Source: Actinomucor elegans (Eukaryota > Mucoromycota > Mucoromycetes > Mucorales > Mucoraceae). From it: a DNA stretch of 64,000 nucleotides. Shown here in pieces: positions 34,813-47,639 of this stretch. Within the stretch, counting starts at the first letter, position 1. Every line of letters begins with the position of its first letter. The DNA lies in NCBI GenBank assembly GCA_026027325.1, contig JAMSLZ010000001.1, forward strand, positions 1,302,001 through 1,366,000. The letters are read 5' to 3'. The notes beneath the pieces were generated by a model. It searched no databases, was not told the origin of the DNA, and saw nothing but the letters and a program-made list of their open reading frames with translations. A program made the position numbers and the translations under genes.

Positions 34813-37167
34813 TTATAAACCAAGACCTCTACCCTTCTTACGAATAATTGCTTCAATAGGTGCAATAATACCTTCACTTTTAGACCCTAATGCTTCGCCT
34901 TGTTTCCAACTATAAATTATATGTGCAAATAAATGGATTAGTATTTATGTATCAACCACGAAAGAAACTTACCCCATAGCAGCAAGCATACGATGTCCAA
35001 CATTAGTTTCGTTGATAGGCGCAGCATCATGAGCTACAATTGTACCATGAGAGGGTCCAGCAGGGAATTGAGCATCACCTCGTCTCTCTTTGGGTGTTGA
35101 CGTACCACTGTTTTTCTTGCTACTATTGACAAACTTCTTTTTGCCCTTTTGAGCTGCTACGCCTTTTGAATTATTCTTGCCAATGATCCTGTTTTGTTCG
35201 TTAATATTCGTTTGTATATCAGACAAGAAACGGTTAATGTAGCGTCGATCTTGGGGTATATACGTTGTAGTTGTTTTAGTAACGACAGTGCATCGGGATC
35301 CGCCACCACCGGAACTCTTGGATTTGAGGTTATATGCAGCAGCAAGAACGTGGAGTTGACGTCTCAAGTTGGTGGACATGGGAGCAAACTGGAAGCTAGT
35401 GATACTATCATCCAAGATAAAATCACGCATACGCCTAATGAAATAGACCATATCAATAACAAAACACATACTATGAATGAATAATCGCCATATAACTTAC
35501 TCGTCAATTTTGTTCATTTGATCTTTAAAGTCCTGATCATTCTCCAACTTTTCTTTACCTTTGCCGTTCTTTTTTTTCTCTTTACGATGAGCCTTGGCTT
35601 CTTCCTTCTTTTTCTTGCGATCTTCTTTGCGTTGCTGCTTTTCGTACCATCTTCTCATACCAGGTCTTAACCCTGGAGGCACATCAGCTAAAGCAGCCTT
35701 CAGAGATTGTCCAAATATCTCAGGATCCACCACAGCCTCCTCATCTCGAGTACGATGGCCTACTTTTTTGCGAGGACTCTCGTCTACAGCGGCATTGTAC
35801 TTCTTTTTGCCTTCTTTCTTTATCACCAAGGCACGTTCGTCTTCTTCAAAGTCATTCAGACGAGAATCAATTTGGAAGGAAGGTCTGTCGAGATCATCAT
35901 AATCGTATAAATCATCATTGATCTCGAGGTTCTCATCTGGCATAATAGACCAAGCTAAAAGATCGTTGAGATCTTCTCCCTCTTCCAGTTCGATGTGTTC
36001 AATATAATCTTCCATGATGCGCATGTCTTCTTCAAGTAAATCGTCGTCTTCAGTATCACCATAATCATCGCTAAACTCAAGTTCTTCTTCTTGATCACTT
36101 GTATCTGTGTCTTGCTGCTCATCATCATCATTATCATCATCAATAGATTCCTCATCATCACTGGTTGACTCTTGCTCGTCAATGGCTTCCGCTTTTGCTT
36201 TGGAGACAACTGCTGGAGCCTCAGTTTGAATAGGCTCTGATGCTATACACTTGGGTATTGCATCTTGTTTGATCGAAATACTGTCTTGAAACTGTTCTTT
36301 GACTTTAACGGTACTTTCGAAATCAGTATAGTCAATTGTTTCAGAAGTAGCTATTTTGACTTTTCTATTCACTTTGAGCATACTCCATAATTCTTGTTTA
36401 GCTATTTCTTTTGCAGCCTTATCGCTTGATTCTAACGACAATTGAGATAATGCATCTGTGACAGGTACAACTTGTTCAACACTTGTTTCTCTTGGTTGAA
36501 TGATCACTTTTTCATTTGCTATTTTGATACAATAAATAAAGAAAAAGTTAAGCCAATATATCATACAGGCTGGGATACATGATAAATATATTACCTTTAC
36601 TCAAGTCTAATGAAGAGGAAGACTTTGTAAACAAGACCTTTTTGAAATACTTGGACTTTCCTTTAGCAAACTGTTGATCGTCCGAGGTATTTACTGCGGC
36701 GTCACGAGAGGACATGCCCAAACCAGCACGATCCATAGCATCATCGTAATGATCGTCATAATTAGAGCCAAACGAAGGACGAGTTTCTCTTATAAATCCC
36801 ATATGGGTCTTTTTCTTCTTGCCTTGAATTTGCTCTATGGGACAAGGTCAGCGATCAAAAACGAGATTCAGGTCAATTACTGAATTTTTCTTTGTTTACT
36901 TTTGGTACTTGGAGCTCCATCGGAATCAGTTTCATCGCTGCTGAATTGTCCATAGATCCGAAAATCCTCTTCAAATTCGTCCACATTGGATCGGGGTCGG
37001 TAGACATAACCGATGGCAGAGGCGATTAGATCTCGGTTACGACCTCTTCCTCCACCGCCGATACTACCGCCACGGCCTCTTCCTTTACCGCCTGCACCAC
37101 GACCTCTACCGCCACGGCCTCTACCGCCACGGCCTCTTCCATTGCCTCCTTTTCCTCGATTAGGCAT
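34813..37167 (-). CDS. SQS1: Sqs1/Pfa1-like R3H and G-patch protein
   Basis: Exons 36900-37167, 36595-36834, 35501-36518, 34973-35434 and 34813-34909 give 694 aa. An N-terminal RGG block (repeated GRGGRGRG) is followed by a long acidic middle (DDEESIDDDNDDDEQQ and similar). A basic helix (RKEDRKKKKEEAKAHRKEKK) precedes an R3H-like region (RMRDFILDDSITSFQFAPM, NLRRQLHVLAAAYNLKS). The C-terminus is a G-patch: NVGHRMLAAMGWKQGEALG then IEAIIRKKGRGLGL. This is the layout of yeast Sqs1/Pfa1, which activates the helicase Prp43 in ribosome biogenesis and splicing. The G-patch is completed only by the last, 97-nt exon, which confirms that splice. The donor at 36900 is inferred from the reading frame. 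Confidence 0.85.
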
Positions 37168-40100
37168 AGTTTCTATAGTTGTTTCTTTGTGATAGAGAAA
37201 GGGAAAAAAGAGGCTCCTCTATTTGATAAGACTTTCTTTTTTATGTGCTAAAAAAAACTGAACTATTCTGCTTGACAGACGGTATTTAAAGTCAGGTTTC
37301 GTTGGAAGGAATGCCGCAGCAGCGGTAGATTTTTTATATTTTTTTATTGTATGATTGGGTACCTAATTGCTTTTGAATTAAAAAACGGAATAGTAAATAT
37401 ATTGCGAACCAATACTTTACATGTTTTTATTTGTCTTATGGAACATATGTATTTTGTATGATGTTAGCCATTGCTTCAACTATCACGATACAACCAAGAG
37501 AATCGATTGGTTATTTATCAAGGGACACATTTATTTTGATCATAAAATCAAAAGAAAACGCTTGAATATTAAATGGAAAGAATGGTAGTGAATACATAGC
37601 CCTCGAAATTACGCGTGCTAGAATTAGTAACTGAGAAAACTACACATTAACTAAAAAACATTGCATACCCGTTTAACAATATGTATAGCCTGCTCAAGAC
37701 TGATTAATTGTGAACTAGTAGTGATTAGATAATTGATTTTGTTTACCGTTGACGAACAATTATAAAGGGACGTCTATCATTACGATTGCTCCCTCGACAA
37801 AAAATGATCCATCATTCTGGCCATTGGTCTTAGTGGCCGTCCAAAAGGAATGAGATTTATCATCTCTTGGCAGGACCTATTCCCCACAGATCACTTTTGC
37901 TTCGATTTCTTTTCTGACAAGTTTTATTCACTCGTATATCAGGTCTGTTTACCGGATATATCGTATTCAACTGAGCATTTGCCCTTCTACTGTCATCCTC
38001 AAGACTCTAATGTGCAAAGAAATGCGGTTTTTTTTTTTTTGAATTCCTATAGCTCATGGTCGATATCATTCATGATATCAAGATAGCTTTTATATTCATT
38101 GGACTTCTACCATGTTTGGTTACAGCCAGAAGTCTAGAATCTATTTTGTTGCTATAGTTCTCATCATTACATTAGCACATGTCTAAAAAGCGTATTTTCG
38201 TAGCGTTTATCGATGATACACCTTCTATCTAACCCTCTGCTCCTGCTTCCATCTTCGAGAACATCATTCCCTTCTATAATACTAAAAGTCAGCTTAACTT
38301 AGCTTATCTTGTACACTTGTTGTCTTTTTAATTTGCGGCTGCCCCTTGGTTGAATCTCTTCTCATTTAACACAGAGCAATAAATAAATAAAAATCATGAT
38401 CTATTTTAACAATTGTATATAAATCAACGACTTGCTCAAGTAAGCCCTTATTTTTTTTTAATCAATATGTAGAACGAAATATGCTCTTTTAGATGGATTA
38501 TTGTCATTATTTTATATTTACTCAGCAAAATAATGCTCAACACTAATTATATAGATTTTTTTTCTTTCTTTTTTTTTTTTTTTTATTTAATAGGCACATA
38601 TCGCAGAGGGATATACCTGGAGCAAAAAATGATAGGAATAAAGGACTAAGAGAAAAAGGCGGAGCAGATGGAGAGCAGTATATATATGTAATTAAGGGTT
38701 CAATAAGACTATCAATTATCTTGATTTAGCTGGTAGAATAAGCATTTGATCTCATACAAAGTCGTTTCAATAATGAAATTTACGACAAAAGGAATATTAT
38801 GGATCGAGAAAGGCCAATAGCGTTCCCATATGATGAACTGTATGATGAAAACACTGGACAAAAATTGACTTTATTTATTCCTGGCAGTTGTACTTGGAAT
38901 TACCAGATTTTTCACGCATGACTGACGGTTTTGCGAGATAATTAACATACACTCTTTAAAATGAGCATGTATCTGGATGATACTATACGATATCAAGATA
39001 TAAAGCACTACACATATTCAAGATCTCAGCTCATCTAATCTGGCATCCAATAACAATATAATATTTAATAGATCTCAAGCTGTGTAATAGAGAAATCTTG
39101 GTCTTTCTTTTACATTAATAAACAAGCTGCGTGCTCAGCGTGATCGAACTGTTGTATTTTGTAGTAGAAGTTATTTTATATTCTATATAACTCTCAATGA
39201 CTTGAGTTGAAAACTATTGAACCATAATCAAGAGAAAAGAGGACTCTAGACCAAATCTTGAATTTTTGTGGACATGACACTGCAAAGTAGTCAAATTTAT
39301 CAATATCAATAGAACAGAGGAGATAGAGAGGAGAATCGGCTACAAGGATTTGATATAGATGTACTTTATGCGGAAGTTTTTTGCTTAATGTGCTATTTGG
39401 AAATCAAAAGGACATGCGCTAGTTGATCTAGACGAACGGCAACTCCTTGATTAGTAAGTTCTGAACTGATTATCCTATTAAATAATAGGCTCTGTAAAAC
39501 CAACATCGTGGACAAGAGAGACCTAAGCATTGGTTTTAATTGTTTTAGTATACGAGGAAACTTCTGTACTATTTGTGACTTTAAGGGATACTTGATTGGT
39601 TAGCTTTTCCAAGTGTCAGTGGATTGTATTGTAATATAGGATGATCTTTTATTCATAAAATTCTGGTTGACATTTATATTATTACCAAGCTATTCTTCAG
39701 TGATAATGTCATAAGTAATAGCTACTAAGATATTCATATAATTGTTGTTGGAATTCCTAGCCTGGCCGAGACGTTCTTGTCAGAATGTTACAATATCGTT
39801 GCCAACTTTATTTTGTTATTGTTGGTATGGAATTTAAATACCGAAATTATTCTATAAGGCCACAGTTTAATGTAGCATGTTCATCAGCTCAACAGATCTC
39901 GGTCTAATGTCACATCAAATCTGTGTTTCTTGTTCATAATGAGCTGCTTCATCTTTTCAAATTTCAGATCTATTCTAATTATGTTGTTACATGGAAAGAT
40001 CTATTTCCATACATTCATTAATCAAGTAGCCTAACGGCACTTATTTCTTTGCTTTTTAGCTTGATTCCTGTAGTAAAACGATACGTTTTCTAAAATAGTA

Positions 40101-41115
40101 TTGCGTGCATTGAAATATAATGTTATTTTGCTGTAGTATATATCAAAACTAGTTTACTCAAAGTGAATCAACAAATAAACTAGTCAACTCGCCTACCAAT
40201 AAAAAGGGTTATTCTAAAAAAAAAAAAAAAAGCAAGTGACAACCCCTTGCATAGATAGGTACATATTTGGGGTTGATATTATTGCCTCTTTTAAATGCAC
40301 TGATATGTTGACGTTAAAGTATTTATATTAATAGCCAGGGCAAGATCCAAATCGTGGGTAAAATAGTTGGTACAGTGGATTTCCAAGAAAAAAAAAAAAA
40401 AATTGCAAGCTCTGTCAGATAAATTTGAGCCTTCATACCAATTCTATCTACCAGAGCGATATATAACCATTTCATTCACGTCAGTCTCTTCCTTGTTGTA
40501 GGAAACATGGATCAGTGCGTTCTTCTAGACCCCGATTATCCGGAAATACACTATCTGATGATCTTTACGCTTGACTGATTGAAAGTCAATGTCTGATATG
40601 ACTCATGGCAGTACAAAAACTAGATACAGGTATGCGTGATATTGAAAACGGAGTGGATGGCGTTCATCGCTACATAGATATAAGGCTAGGCTAGAACCAC
40701 TTGGCTATAGGGTACGTTTGTATTTCTCATTGACAGTTTCTCGTATTTCATCTGGGCTTGTGCAACCGACTCTTCAAGTCAAACACCCTAGTACAGTGTC
40801 ACATCCATCTGTTAAAGAGAGAAAAAACTGTTCTGTAGTAAAGATGTAAAGACAATGTGAACGGTCATGGATTCAGCAGTACTGTACCAAATAACCAAAT
40901 GGGAATGTATTTAATCTGACACGCAAATTGAAATACTAAATATTCGATAAAAGGCAAAAAAACGTATTGATTACCTAGATAATCGTTTTTTTACCTTATT
41001 TGGTAGAGCTTTTATGTAGGACGATATCTAAACCCCCACATAGAACACTGGCTTTTAAATAAGTAGCTCTTGCTGGAAAAATTAATCTACTAACTTTTCT
41101 TTTTTCTTTTCTCAT
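37168..41115. other. 3.9-kb gene-free region
   Basis: The largest gap in the window. No frame with recognisable protein content. Poly-T/A tracts at 38560-38585, 40215 and 40390. A dispersed-repeat copy is at 39891-39950, with possible fragments at 38960-39060. It also contains the promoter of the cytochrome P450 gene at the right end. Confidence 0.5.
39891..39950 (-). repeat. Copy of dispersed three-motif repeat
   Basis: On the + strand, CAGATCTCGGTCTAATGTCA, then CATCAAATCTG, then TTCATAATGAGCTGCTTC. Same block order as 32969-33042. Confidence 0.45.
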
Positions 41116-43080
41116 ATGTCTTTTGATAACCGTACTTTACAACACATAGGTGCTGCTGGCGCTGCCACAGCAGCAGTATTAGCAGCTCTTTCCATTAAAT
41201 ATAATGATCGTCCTTTGTTTTATGAACATCCTGAAGGAATTCCATATATGAAAGGTGCTCCTATCCTGGGTAACTTGCCCAAGCTTATGAATAATGTGTA
41301 TCGTCTTTACGACTTTCAATGCGACCAGTTTAATGAACTCGATACACTCACCATGTAAATTATAAATGAGATTGCTGAATAACGTCCAGTCGTTGACCCC
41401 CTTTTTTTTGTAATCAACAGGACTTTAGGCGTCGCTGGAAACCCTACTGCTGTTATGACCATTGATCCTCAAAACGTTGAATATATTTTGAAAGGTGCTT
41501 TCTCGATACAATAAACCTGAAAAAAAAAACGCTAACATATTATTCTTGTTAGGCAATTTTAAAAACTATTTGAAAGGCCCCAAGTTTAACAGCTCATTGC
41601 ATGAACTGTTAGGCAATGGTATCTTTAATGCCAATGGTGAAAAATGGAAGTACCAACGTAAGGCTGCCAGCCATATCTTTAATGTCAAAAACTTTAGAGA
41701 CGAATTTACAGAGTAAGCTTTACATATCAAATGTCTTTGTCTTTTTCATTCACCATTGATTTAGTGTGTTTGTCAAGGAAATGCATGTGATGTGTGATAA
41801 AATCTTGGATAAAGCAGTTGAAGAAGGCACTATCATTGACTTTCACGAAATTATGTTCAAGTTCACCTTGGATTCCTTTGTCTAGTAAAAAAAAAACTGC
41901 TTTGAAATTGATCAATTATCAGTCAAACTCACTATTTTTTTTTTTTAATTATAGCCTTGGTTTTGGCATCCAACTCGACTCACTTCTTAAAGAGGAAAAG
42001 GTTCCATTTGCTGTATCGTTTGATCATCTGCAAAGATTAGGAGCAATCCGATTTATTGATCCTATGAGACCTCTCAAAGAAAGCTTCACCAAATACTTTA
42101 TTCCCTGGAAAATGAGCACCAAAGATCATGTTGCTGTTATCGACAAGTTTGCAGAGGATGTCATTGCACAAAGACGAAAGGAAATTGCCGATGGAGTTGA
42201 AAGCCATAAAGATTTGCTCTCTCGTTTCATGAACACGCATAACGAAAAAGGAGAAAAGTTGAATGACGTCGAGTTGCGTGATACTGTGTTGAATTTCATT
42301 ATTGCTGGACGAGATACTACCGGTAAGATCATTCACCATTGTATATTTTGCTTGATCAAGGCCAATTAAATGCCTTTTTTTTTTTTGTAACAGCACAAGC
42401 ATTATCGTGGTGCTTTTATAATCTGTGTTTGCAACCAAGAATCGAGAAAAAGATATTGGAAGAAATCGATAACAAAATTACGGATGATATTGAAAAAGAC
42501 TCGCCAGCACTTTATGAAATCATCAGCAACATGCCCTATATCCACGCAGTGTAAGTTCTAATCATATGTGTGCCCAAAATTCGTAACTTAGGCTGTTGTA
42601 GATTCTATGAAACGCTTCGTTTACATCCTTCAGTTCCATCCAATCAAAAATATGCACTTGAGGATGATATCTGGCCAGACGGAACAATCATCAAGGCTGG
42701 ATACTATGTCAACTGGAGTCCTTATGCTCAAGGCAGAAGCACAAAAGTTTGGGGTCCTAACGCTGCAGAGTTCTATCCCGAACGATGGATTGATGAAGAA
42801 GGTGGCTTACGCCGTGAATCCGCAGGCAAGTGGCCTGCTTTCCATGCTGGTCCTCGTATTTGTCTAGGCAAGTTTGTTATTATGATTATCTTTTATGACC
42901 TCCCCTAATTTGATGGTTATTATAGGACAAAACTTGGCTACACTTGAAGCACTTGTTTGCATTATCATGTTATTGAGACGTTACACATTCAAACTAGTTC
43001 CTAATCAGGATATTACCTATGATTTCTCTTTAACTTTGCCTATGAAGAATGGTTTGAAGGTGTACGTGGAGAAGCGTTAA
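41116..43080 (+). CDS. Cytochrome P450 (fatty-acid hydroxylase-like)
   Basis: Eight exons (41116-41354, 41421-41494, 41553-41712, 41765-41884, 41955-42322, 42394-42550, 42602-42867, 42926-43080) give 512 aa. An N-terminal anchor (HIGAAGAATAAVLAALSI) precedes a proline-rich hinge (GAPILGNLPKL). The I-helix is FIIAGRDTTAQ. The ExxR motif is FYETLRLHPSVP. The PERW block is FYPERWIDEEGG. The haem-cysteine motif is FHAGPRICLGQNLA. The overall pattern is of the CYP52/CYP86-type clan that hydroxylates fatty acids or alkanes in the ER, using cytochrome P450 reductase. The substrate is an inference. The intron inside the haem motif has a GC donor (G|gcaagt). Only this donor keeps the frame and the conserved CLGQ.LA sequence. 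All catalytic motifs are intact. Confidence 0.93.
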
Positions 43081-43354
43081 TCTTTTGGTTTCGCTCGTAC
43101 GTTATGCAAGTGTACATAACGCATCCATCTATTATTTATTCTTTTATTTTCATTAAACTCTCATGGATGTGTACATAGTAATACATGTGACTTTAGATGC
43201 AATTGAATGATTTGAGTGAATATTTGGCATCATTATATTACTGTGGTAGCTATAAATTGTATGAGTCTATATAGGAATCAATAAATGCTTGTAGTACAGA
43301 TAAGATAACGCAATACGTAGTTAACAGATAGTCGAGCAGATGTAGTATTTTATT

Positions 43355-43392
43355 TGGAGCATGGAGACCTAATCAGATGTGATATTTAAACA
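43355..43392 (+). repeat. Partial copy of dispersed three-motif repeat
   Basis: GGAGCATGGAGACC, then AATCAGATGTGATATTTAAA. The GAGATCT end is missing. Confidence 0.35.
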
Positions 43393-43767
43393 TTTGTCGA
43401 TAAATACATTGACTTTTTCTCATCTACATTAGAATAGCATACAACTACTATATGGACCTAACATAATAATGTATTGCATTTTAGCCAACTACTGTTATTA
43501 ATGAATACAACAATTTGCGGTAAAAATAGAAAGAAAAAAGCGAGTAAATCAGTTAGAACTGTTTTATGGGTTTTATTGATTTTAAAAGTAATTTAAGCTA
43601 CTCTAGTTAGCTTGCATCTCTTGTATTTATACTTTAAAGAAAATGGTTTCTTAGTAACAATCAAAGGTCTTTTTAATATATGATGTCTCTGCATTTATTA
43701 ATTTTTAAGCGGTGATCCAAATCTCCTCAAGAAGTAGCGGATGATTAAATGAATTTCGTCTTCCAAT

Positions 43768-43789
43768 ACATATATATATATATATATAT
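43768..43789. repeat. (AT)n microsatellite
   Basis: About eleven AT dinucleotides in the P450-RGS gap. Confidence 0.85.
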
Positions 43790-43999
43790 GCAAAGTACCG
43801 TATGTGGATTTCACCACACAGTTTATTCTAAACACGAACTAGTAATCGGATGGGATATTGCACTTCGTGGATCAGCCAAGAGATTTACCCATCATAAGAT
43901 CCAAATTACATGTAATGCAAGGAATATATAGCGTATATCGAAACACATTATAACCATTACGCACTAGTTAGATAATGGTTCTAAAAAAATGCAGTTCCT

Positions 44000-44060
44000 C
44001 ATTTTGAGCAAATGTGTGTTATCAGATGCGACATTAGGCCGGAATCGGCTGTGGAATGTA
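44000..44060 (+). repeat. Copy of dispersed three-motif repeat
   Basis: CATTTTGAGCA, then TTATCAGATGCGACATTAGG, then CGGAATCGGCTG. The closest relative in the window of the reverse complement of 32969-33042. Confidence 0.55.
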
Positions 44061-45439
44061 GAAACGTTAAAAAATGGGCTGATCTCGAAGGGGATACCCT
44101 TAGGCCCAAACTTCCCACGCCCTTTTTTTTTTTTTTTTTTAATTTCGTGGAGCCCGAAGGTTGCATATCCGTGGTATTGTTTGTTAATAGCGTAGATCTA
44201 GCATGATTGGCGATATGTCAACGTGATTTTTTATTGTATGTAAATACTTAGATGATGACTGTTTTTTTTATCTACTCTCACTCAATGAATCAAAGTACAT
44301 CATTTGATGCGTTCTGTAATAATATATACATATTGTAAAGATACTAGTTGTGCTTCTACATACTTTGAACAAATGGGTTAAGGTTTAGATCTTTTTTACC
44401 ATTTAAATCAACAACAGCCAATAAAGAATTAAAGAAATTTCATAGTGATGACTAACCTGAATATCACCTCTTGGTGGTATTTGCAGGTATTATAGAGACA
44501 TAGTTTACCATACGGCTTTGTTTTATATGTTTATCGAGTACACAGCAATGCTATCGCTGTTATATACGAGTTCAAGTTGCATAACACAGTCCATTTATCA
44601 GCGAGCCATAGCAGCATTTTGTGTGTATATTTTTTTCGGTTCTATGACGTTTCTAGTGATTGCCGATGCTGTTGAGATAAACAAAGAATAGTGTAGGTAG
44701 TGAATTATGTAATATTATTTAGACGCAATTGTAGCCAACGATGAAGTAAAGGTGATACAATGACTATATATATTATGTCGCATGTCTTGATAAAAGGTCA
44801 GTATTGCGTTATCTATTAATACATACCCATTTGTACTAATCAACTGAATGCTGCGCCTTGTGCTAATTTAGAGATAACCAACCTTCTGGTTTGAAGATGC
44901 ACGAGTTGGATACCATCTTTCCTTATAACGAATTGACACTTTGATCTTTGGTTACACTATACATCACGAATAGAACCGAGTAGTGAATATAAATGTATGT
45001 ATATATATTATCAAATAGAAGCCAGCCAATGATTTAGCATATAAACGGTTGAGATGAGCTCATCCCCTTTATGAATAACACAGTAAAGTAATAAATTGTA
45101 CACAACGAGTGACGGATATACGACTCTTTCTTGATTAATCTGTACACATAATAACGTTACATTGAAATAATAGAATGATGTTTTCTTATTAGGCTAAAAG
45201 CTGTTTCAACTTGTAACTAGAAAGTGTTCCAGATGACACATTTTGTTAATGTCCCTTATCTATGAGCAAGTATTAAGAACAGACATGAGAATCCCTTTTT
45301 TTGTTATTTTATTTCTCGTTCAGTTGTACAAGTCTGTACACATGCCATTTCATAGTGGCACAAAAGATAATTGCTTTTCTTTATATTTTGAGCTCATTTT
45401 GACTCATCTTTCTTCTCTTATCCACCATATATATACACC

Positions 45440-46720
45440 ATGTCGATCCCTTATGGAGATACGCCATCTATCTTATTTCACAGAAGCTCCCTAAAAAATA
45501 CCAATCATTATCATGAAACACTCATGGACAGTCAAGCGGAAGCTACCAAACGAGAAGGTGGACCCTGTATCAATACTACTACTAGTCACGCGACAGGAAA
45601 CAACTATGATCTCTCTTACTATTTCCATCATTCTTCATCATCTCGAGATGAACGTGCTCCTCACTATCGAAGAGGAAGATCGTTATCTATCGGAAGTACA
45701 ATCTCTATTAATATCAATCCTTTACCTTCACCTCAGCCGCCTCCAGCTCCATCTACACCGCATCAGCAGCAGTTTACCTTTACATCCAAAAAGACCGAGA
45801 AAAACAGCAAAATAGAACATCCCTTCTCTGGAGGAGAGCAAGTCAAACTAGAAATATCACCTAAAGAAATCAGACGCGAAGGACTCAAGGCGCTGCTTCA
45901 TTCAAATGTCCCATTAGGTTACTTTTTGTATCACCTGCTCAATGAATACAGTAGCGAAAACTTGGTACGTTTTGTACATTGGAATCATGCAATCACTATG
46001 ACTTATATATATATATATAGTTCTTTTACCTAGCAGTCAATAACTATCAAAGCCATCATTTCGCAAATCATTCAGAAAGGCTGAAAGTGGCTAATAAGAT
46101 TAGAAAAGCTTATTTGACGCGTAATTCAGAACTAGAAGTGAACCTGGAAGATAGAATCTATAGAACTGTCATTCATGCTTTGGATTCACTGCAAGATAAT
46201 ATGAATCAGTCTACTGGAAACGAATTTGAGGCAGCCAAGAAACATGTCTTTTCATTGTTAAGCGTGAGCTATCATCGATTTAGAACCAGTAATATATGGG
46301 AAATTATGGAATCCAAGTGCAGTATGTTAAAGCTTTTCTTCATCGATAGATTGACTCATTTGTAATATTATAGATGATTTAAAAATTAATAAGCAAAGAT
46401 CGCAGGCATTGGTGACAAATCTACTTTTGTCGCATGTAAAACGAAAGAACCACGATACGGTAACATTCAAGCTTGTGCATTCTTTTTGTCGAATATATCT
46501 ACCTGTAGGATATGACTCTCGGCTTAATATCCATAGTAGCAATCAACCGGCTGAAGACAAGATACCAGAACCTTGCTCATCTATATTACCACCGCCACCG
46601 TTAGGAACATCCACAACATCAAATCGAAGAAATAGAAGCAAAAGCATAGGAAATGATAGCAAAAAATACCACGCATTCATTAGTAGCAGACTTGACATAT
46701 TCAAGCTATCTAGAAGATGA
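45440..46720 (+). CDS. RGS-domain protein
   Basis: Exons 45440-45964, 46021-46321 and 46374-46720 give 390 aa. The first 145 residues are disordered, with His, Ser and Pro tracts and an RRGRSLSIGS-type phosphosite motif. The RGS domain starts at about residue 150: EGLKALLHSNVPLGYFLYHL, LNEYSSENLFFYLAVNNYQS and NKIRKAYLTRNSELEVN, followed by a terminal helix VSYHRFRTSNIWEIM. It would accelerate GTP hydrolysis by a G-alpha subunit (family knowledge). After the domain comes a basic Ser/Asn-rich tail ending SRLDIFKLSRR. The first acceptor was set at 46020 because TTC TTT TAC CTA restores the conserved ENL.FYLA motif. A downstream alternative breaks it. Confidence 0.85.
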
Positions 46721-47639
46721 ATAATAAAAAAAGGCAAACATTTGCTATTCGATGGAAGTGATACTATCCTCTATTGAATTTTCCCTTTTCTAGCTATAAA
46801 AAAAGATGTCTTTGACTTGGTATTAGTGTAAAAGTATTCCCGCCATCGTATAGTTGAATCAAGAAAACACCAAAGCTTTCTGTTAATAAACCGTAAATAA
46901 ATCGCCCGCTGTGTTTATCAAAATTACAAATCAGCAAATGAGAACGTCATTTTTGTGTATTTAAAATATTGACATAGATCTGGGGCATTATTAGATGCAG
47001 GAATTCATTTTAAATGTAGAACACTCATCATATGGGAAAACTTGACCGAAATTGGATAGGAATCGCTTAAATTAATAAGTGTGCCATATCGAAATGTGCT
47101 GACCTATGTAGAATTTTTGAAAATTTCAAGGCTCTGATCTGACCTCCCCAAAAAAAAAAGTGAAATTGCACAATTTAAATACGACACTTTTTGACAAAAA
47201 AAAATACTATATAATCGAAGTTGTATAGCATTTTGGCAAATGTAAATTTTACTATATGTTAAAATTCATTCCTTAAAAAAAACCTACATGTATGTCCCAG
47301 AATTCAAATTAATGTCTTGTTTTATCGTCGCTCTACGAGATTTTATCCTGATATCAAGGAGGTTGTTATGATTCAATCTTCGATTTTTATTAAAAATTGA
47401 ATGAAGTTGATGTAAATACCAATGTTGACGAAACAATGACTGAAAATATGATAATATGCTCTCTGAGCCACGCGCTTTATTTTTCAACGTATAATATAAT
47501 AATAAATCTTAAACCCTTTTCTTCCCCATATTTTCTAAGCTAAGCTAATATATATATATAAATTCCATTTTTGGGGGGGGGGAGTTTCTATAAGTATAAT
47601 GATCAAACTACAAAAGTATATACCATGGGCAGGTATGTA
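46721..47639. other. Intergenic, no gene seen
   Basis: AT-rich. A possible very diverged fragment of the dispersed repeat at about 46975-47070 (TTATTAGATGCAGG, then ACCGAAATTGG). A G9-10 run is at 47573. Confidence 0.5.

Larger units (their letters stand above)
43081..45439. other. 2.4-kb intergenic region
   Basis: No gene seen. Contains dispersed-repeat copies (43355-43392, 44000-44060), an (AT)n tract at 43768-43789 and a T18 tract near 44125. Confidence 0.55.

Noticed and set aside
37850..38086. 78-codon plus-strand frame in the large gap
   Set aside because: Phe/Ser/Tyr-rich, ends in a poly-T derived Phe run, with no motif or splice support.
43989..44206. Two overlapping plus-strand frames of 64-68 codons
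   Set aside because: They arise from the dispersed repeat copy and a T18 tract.
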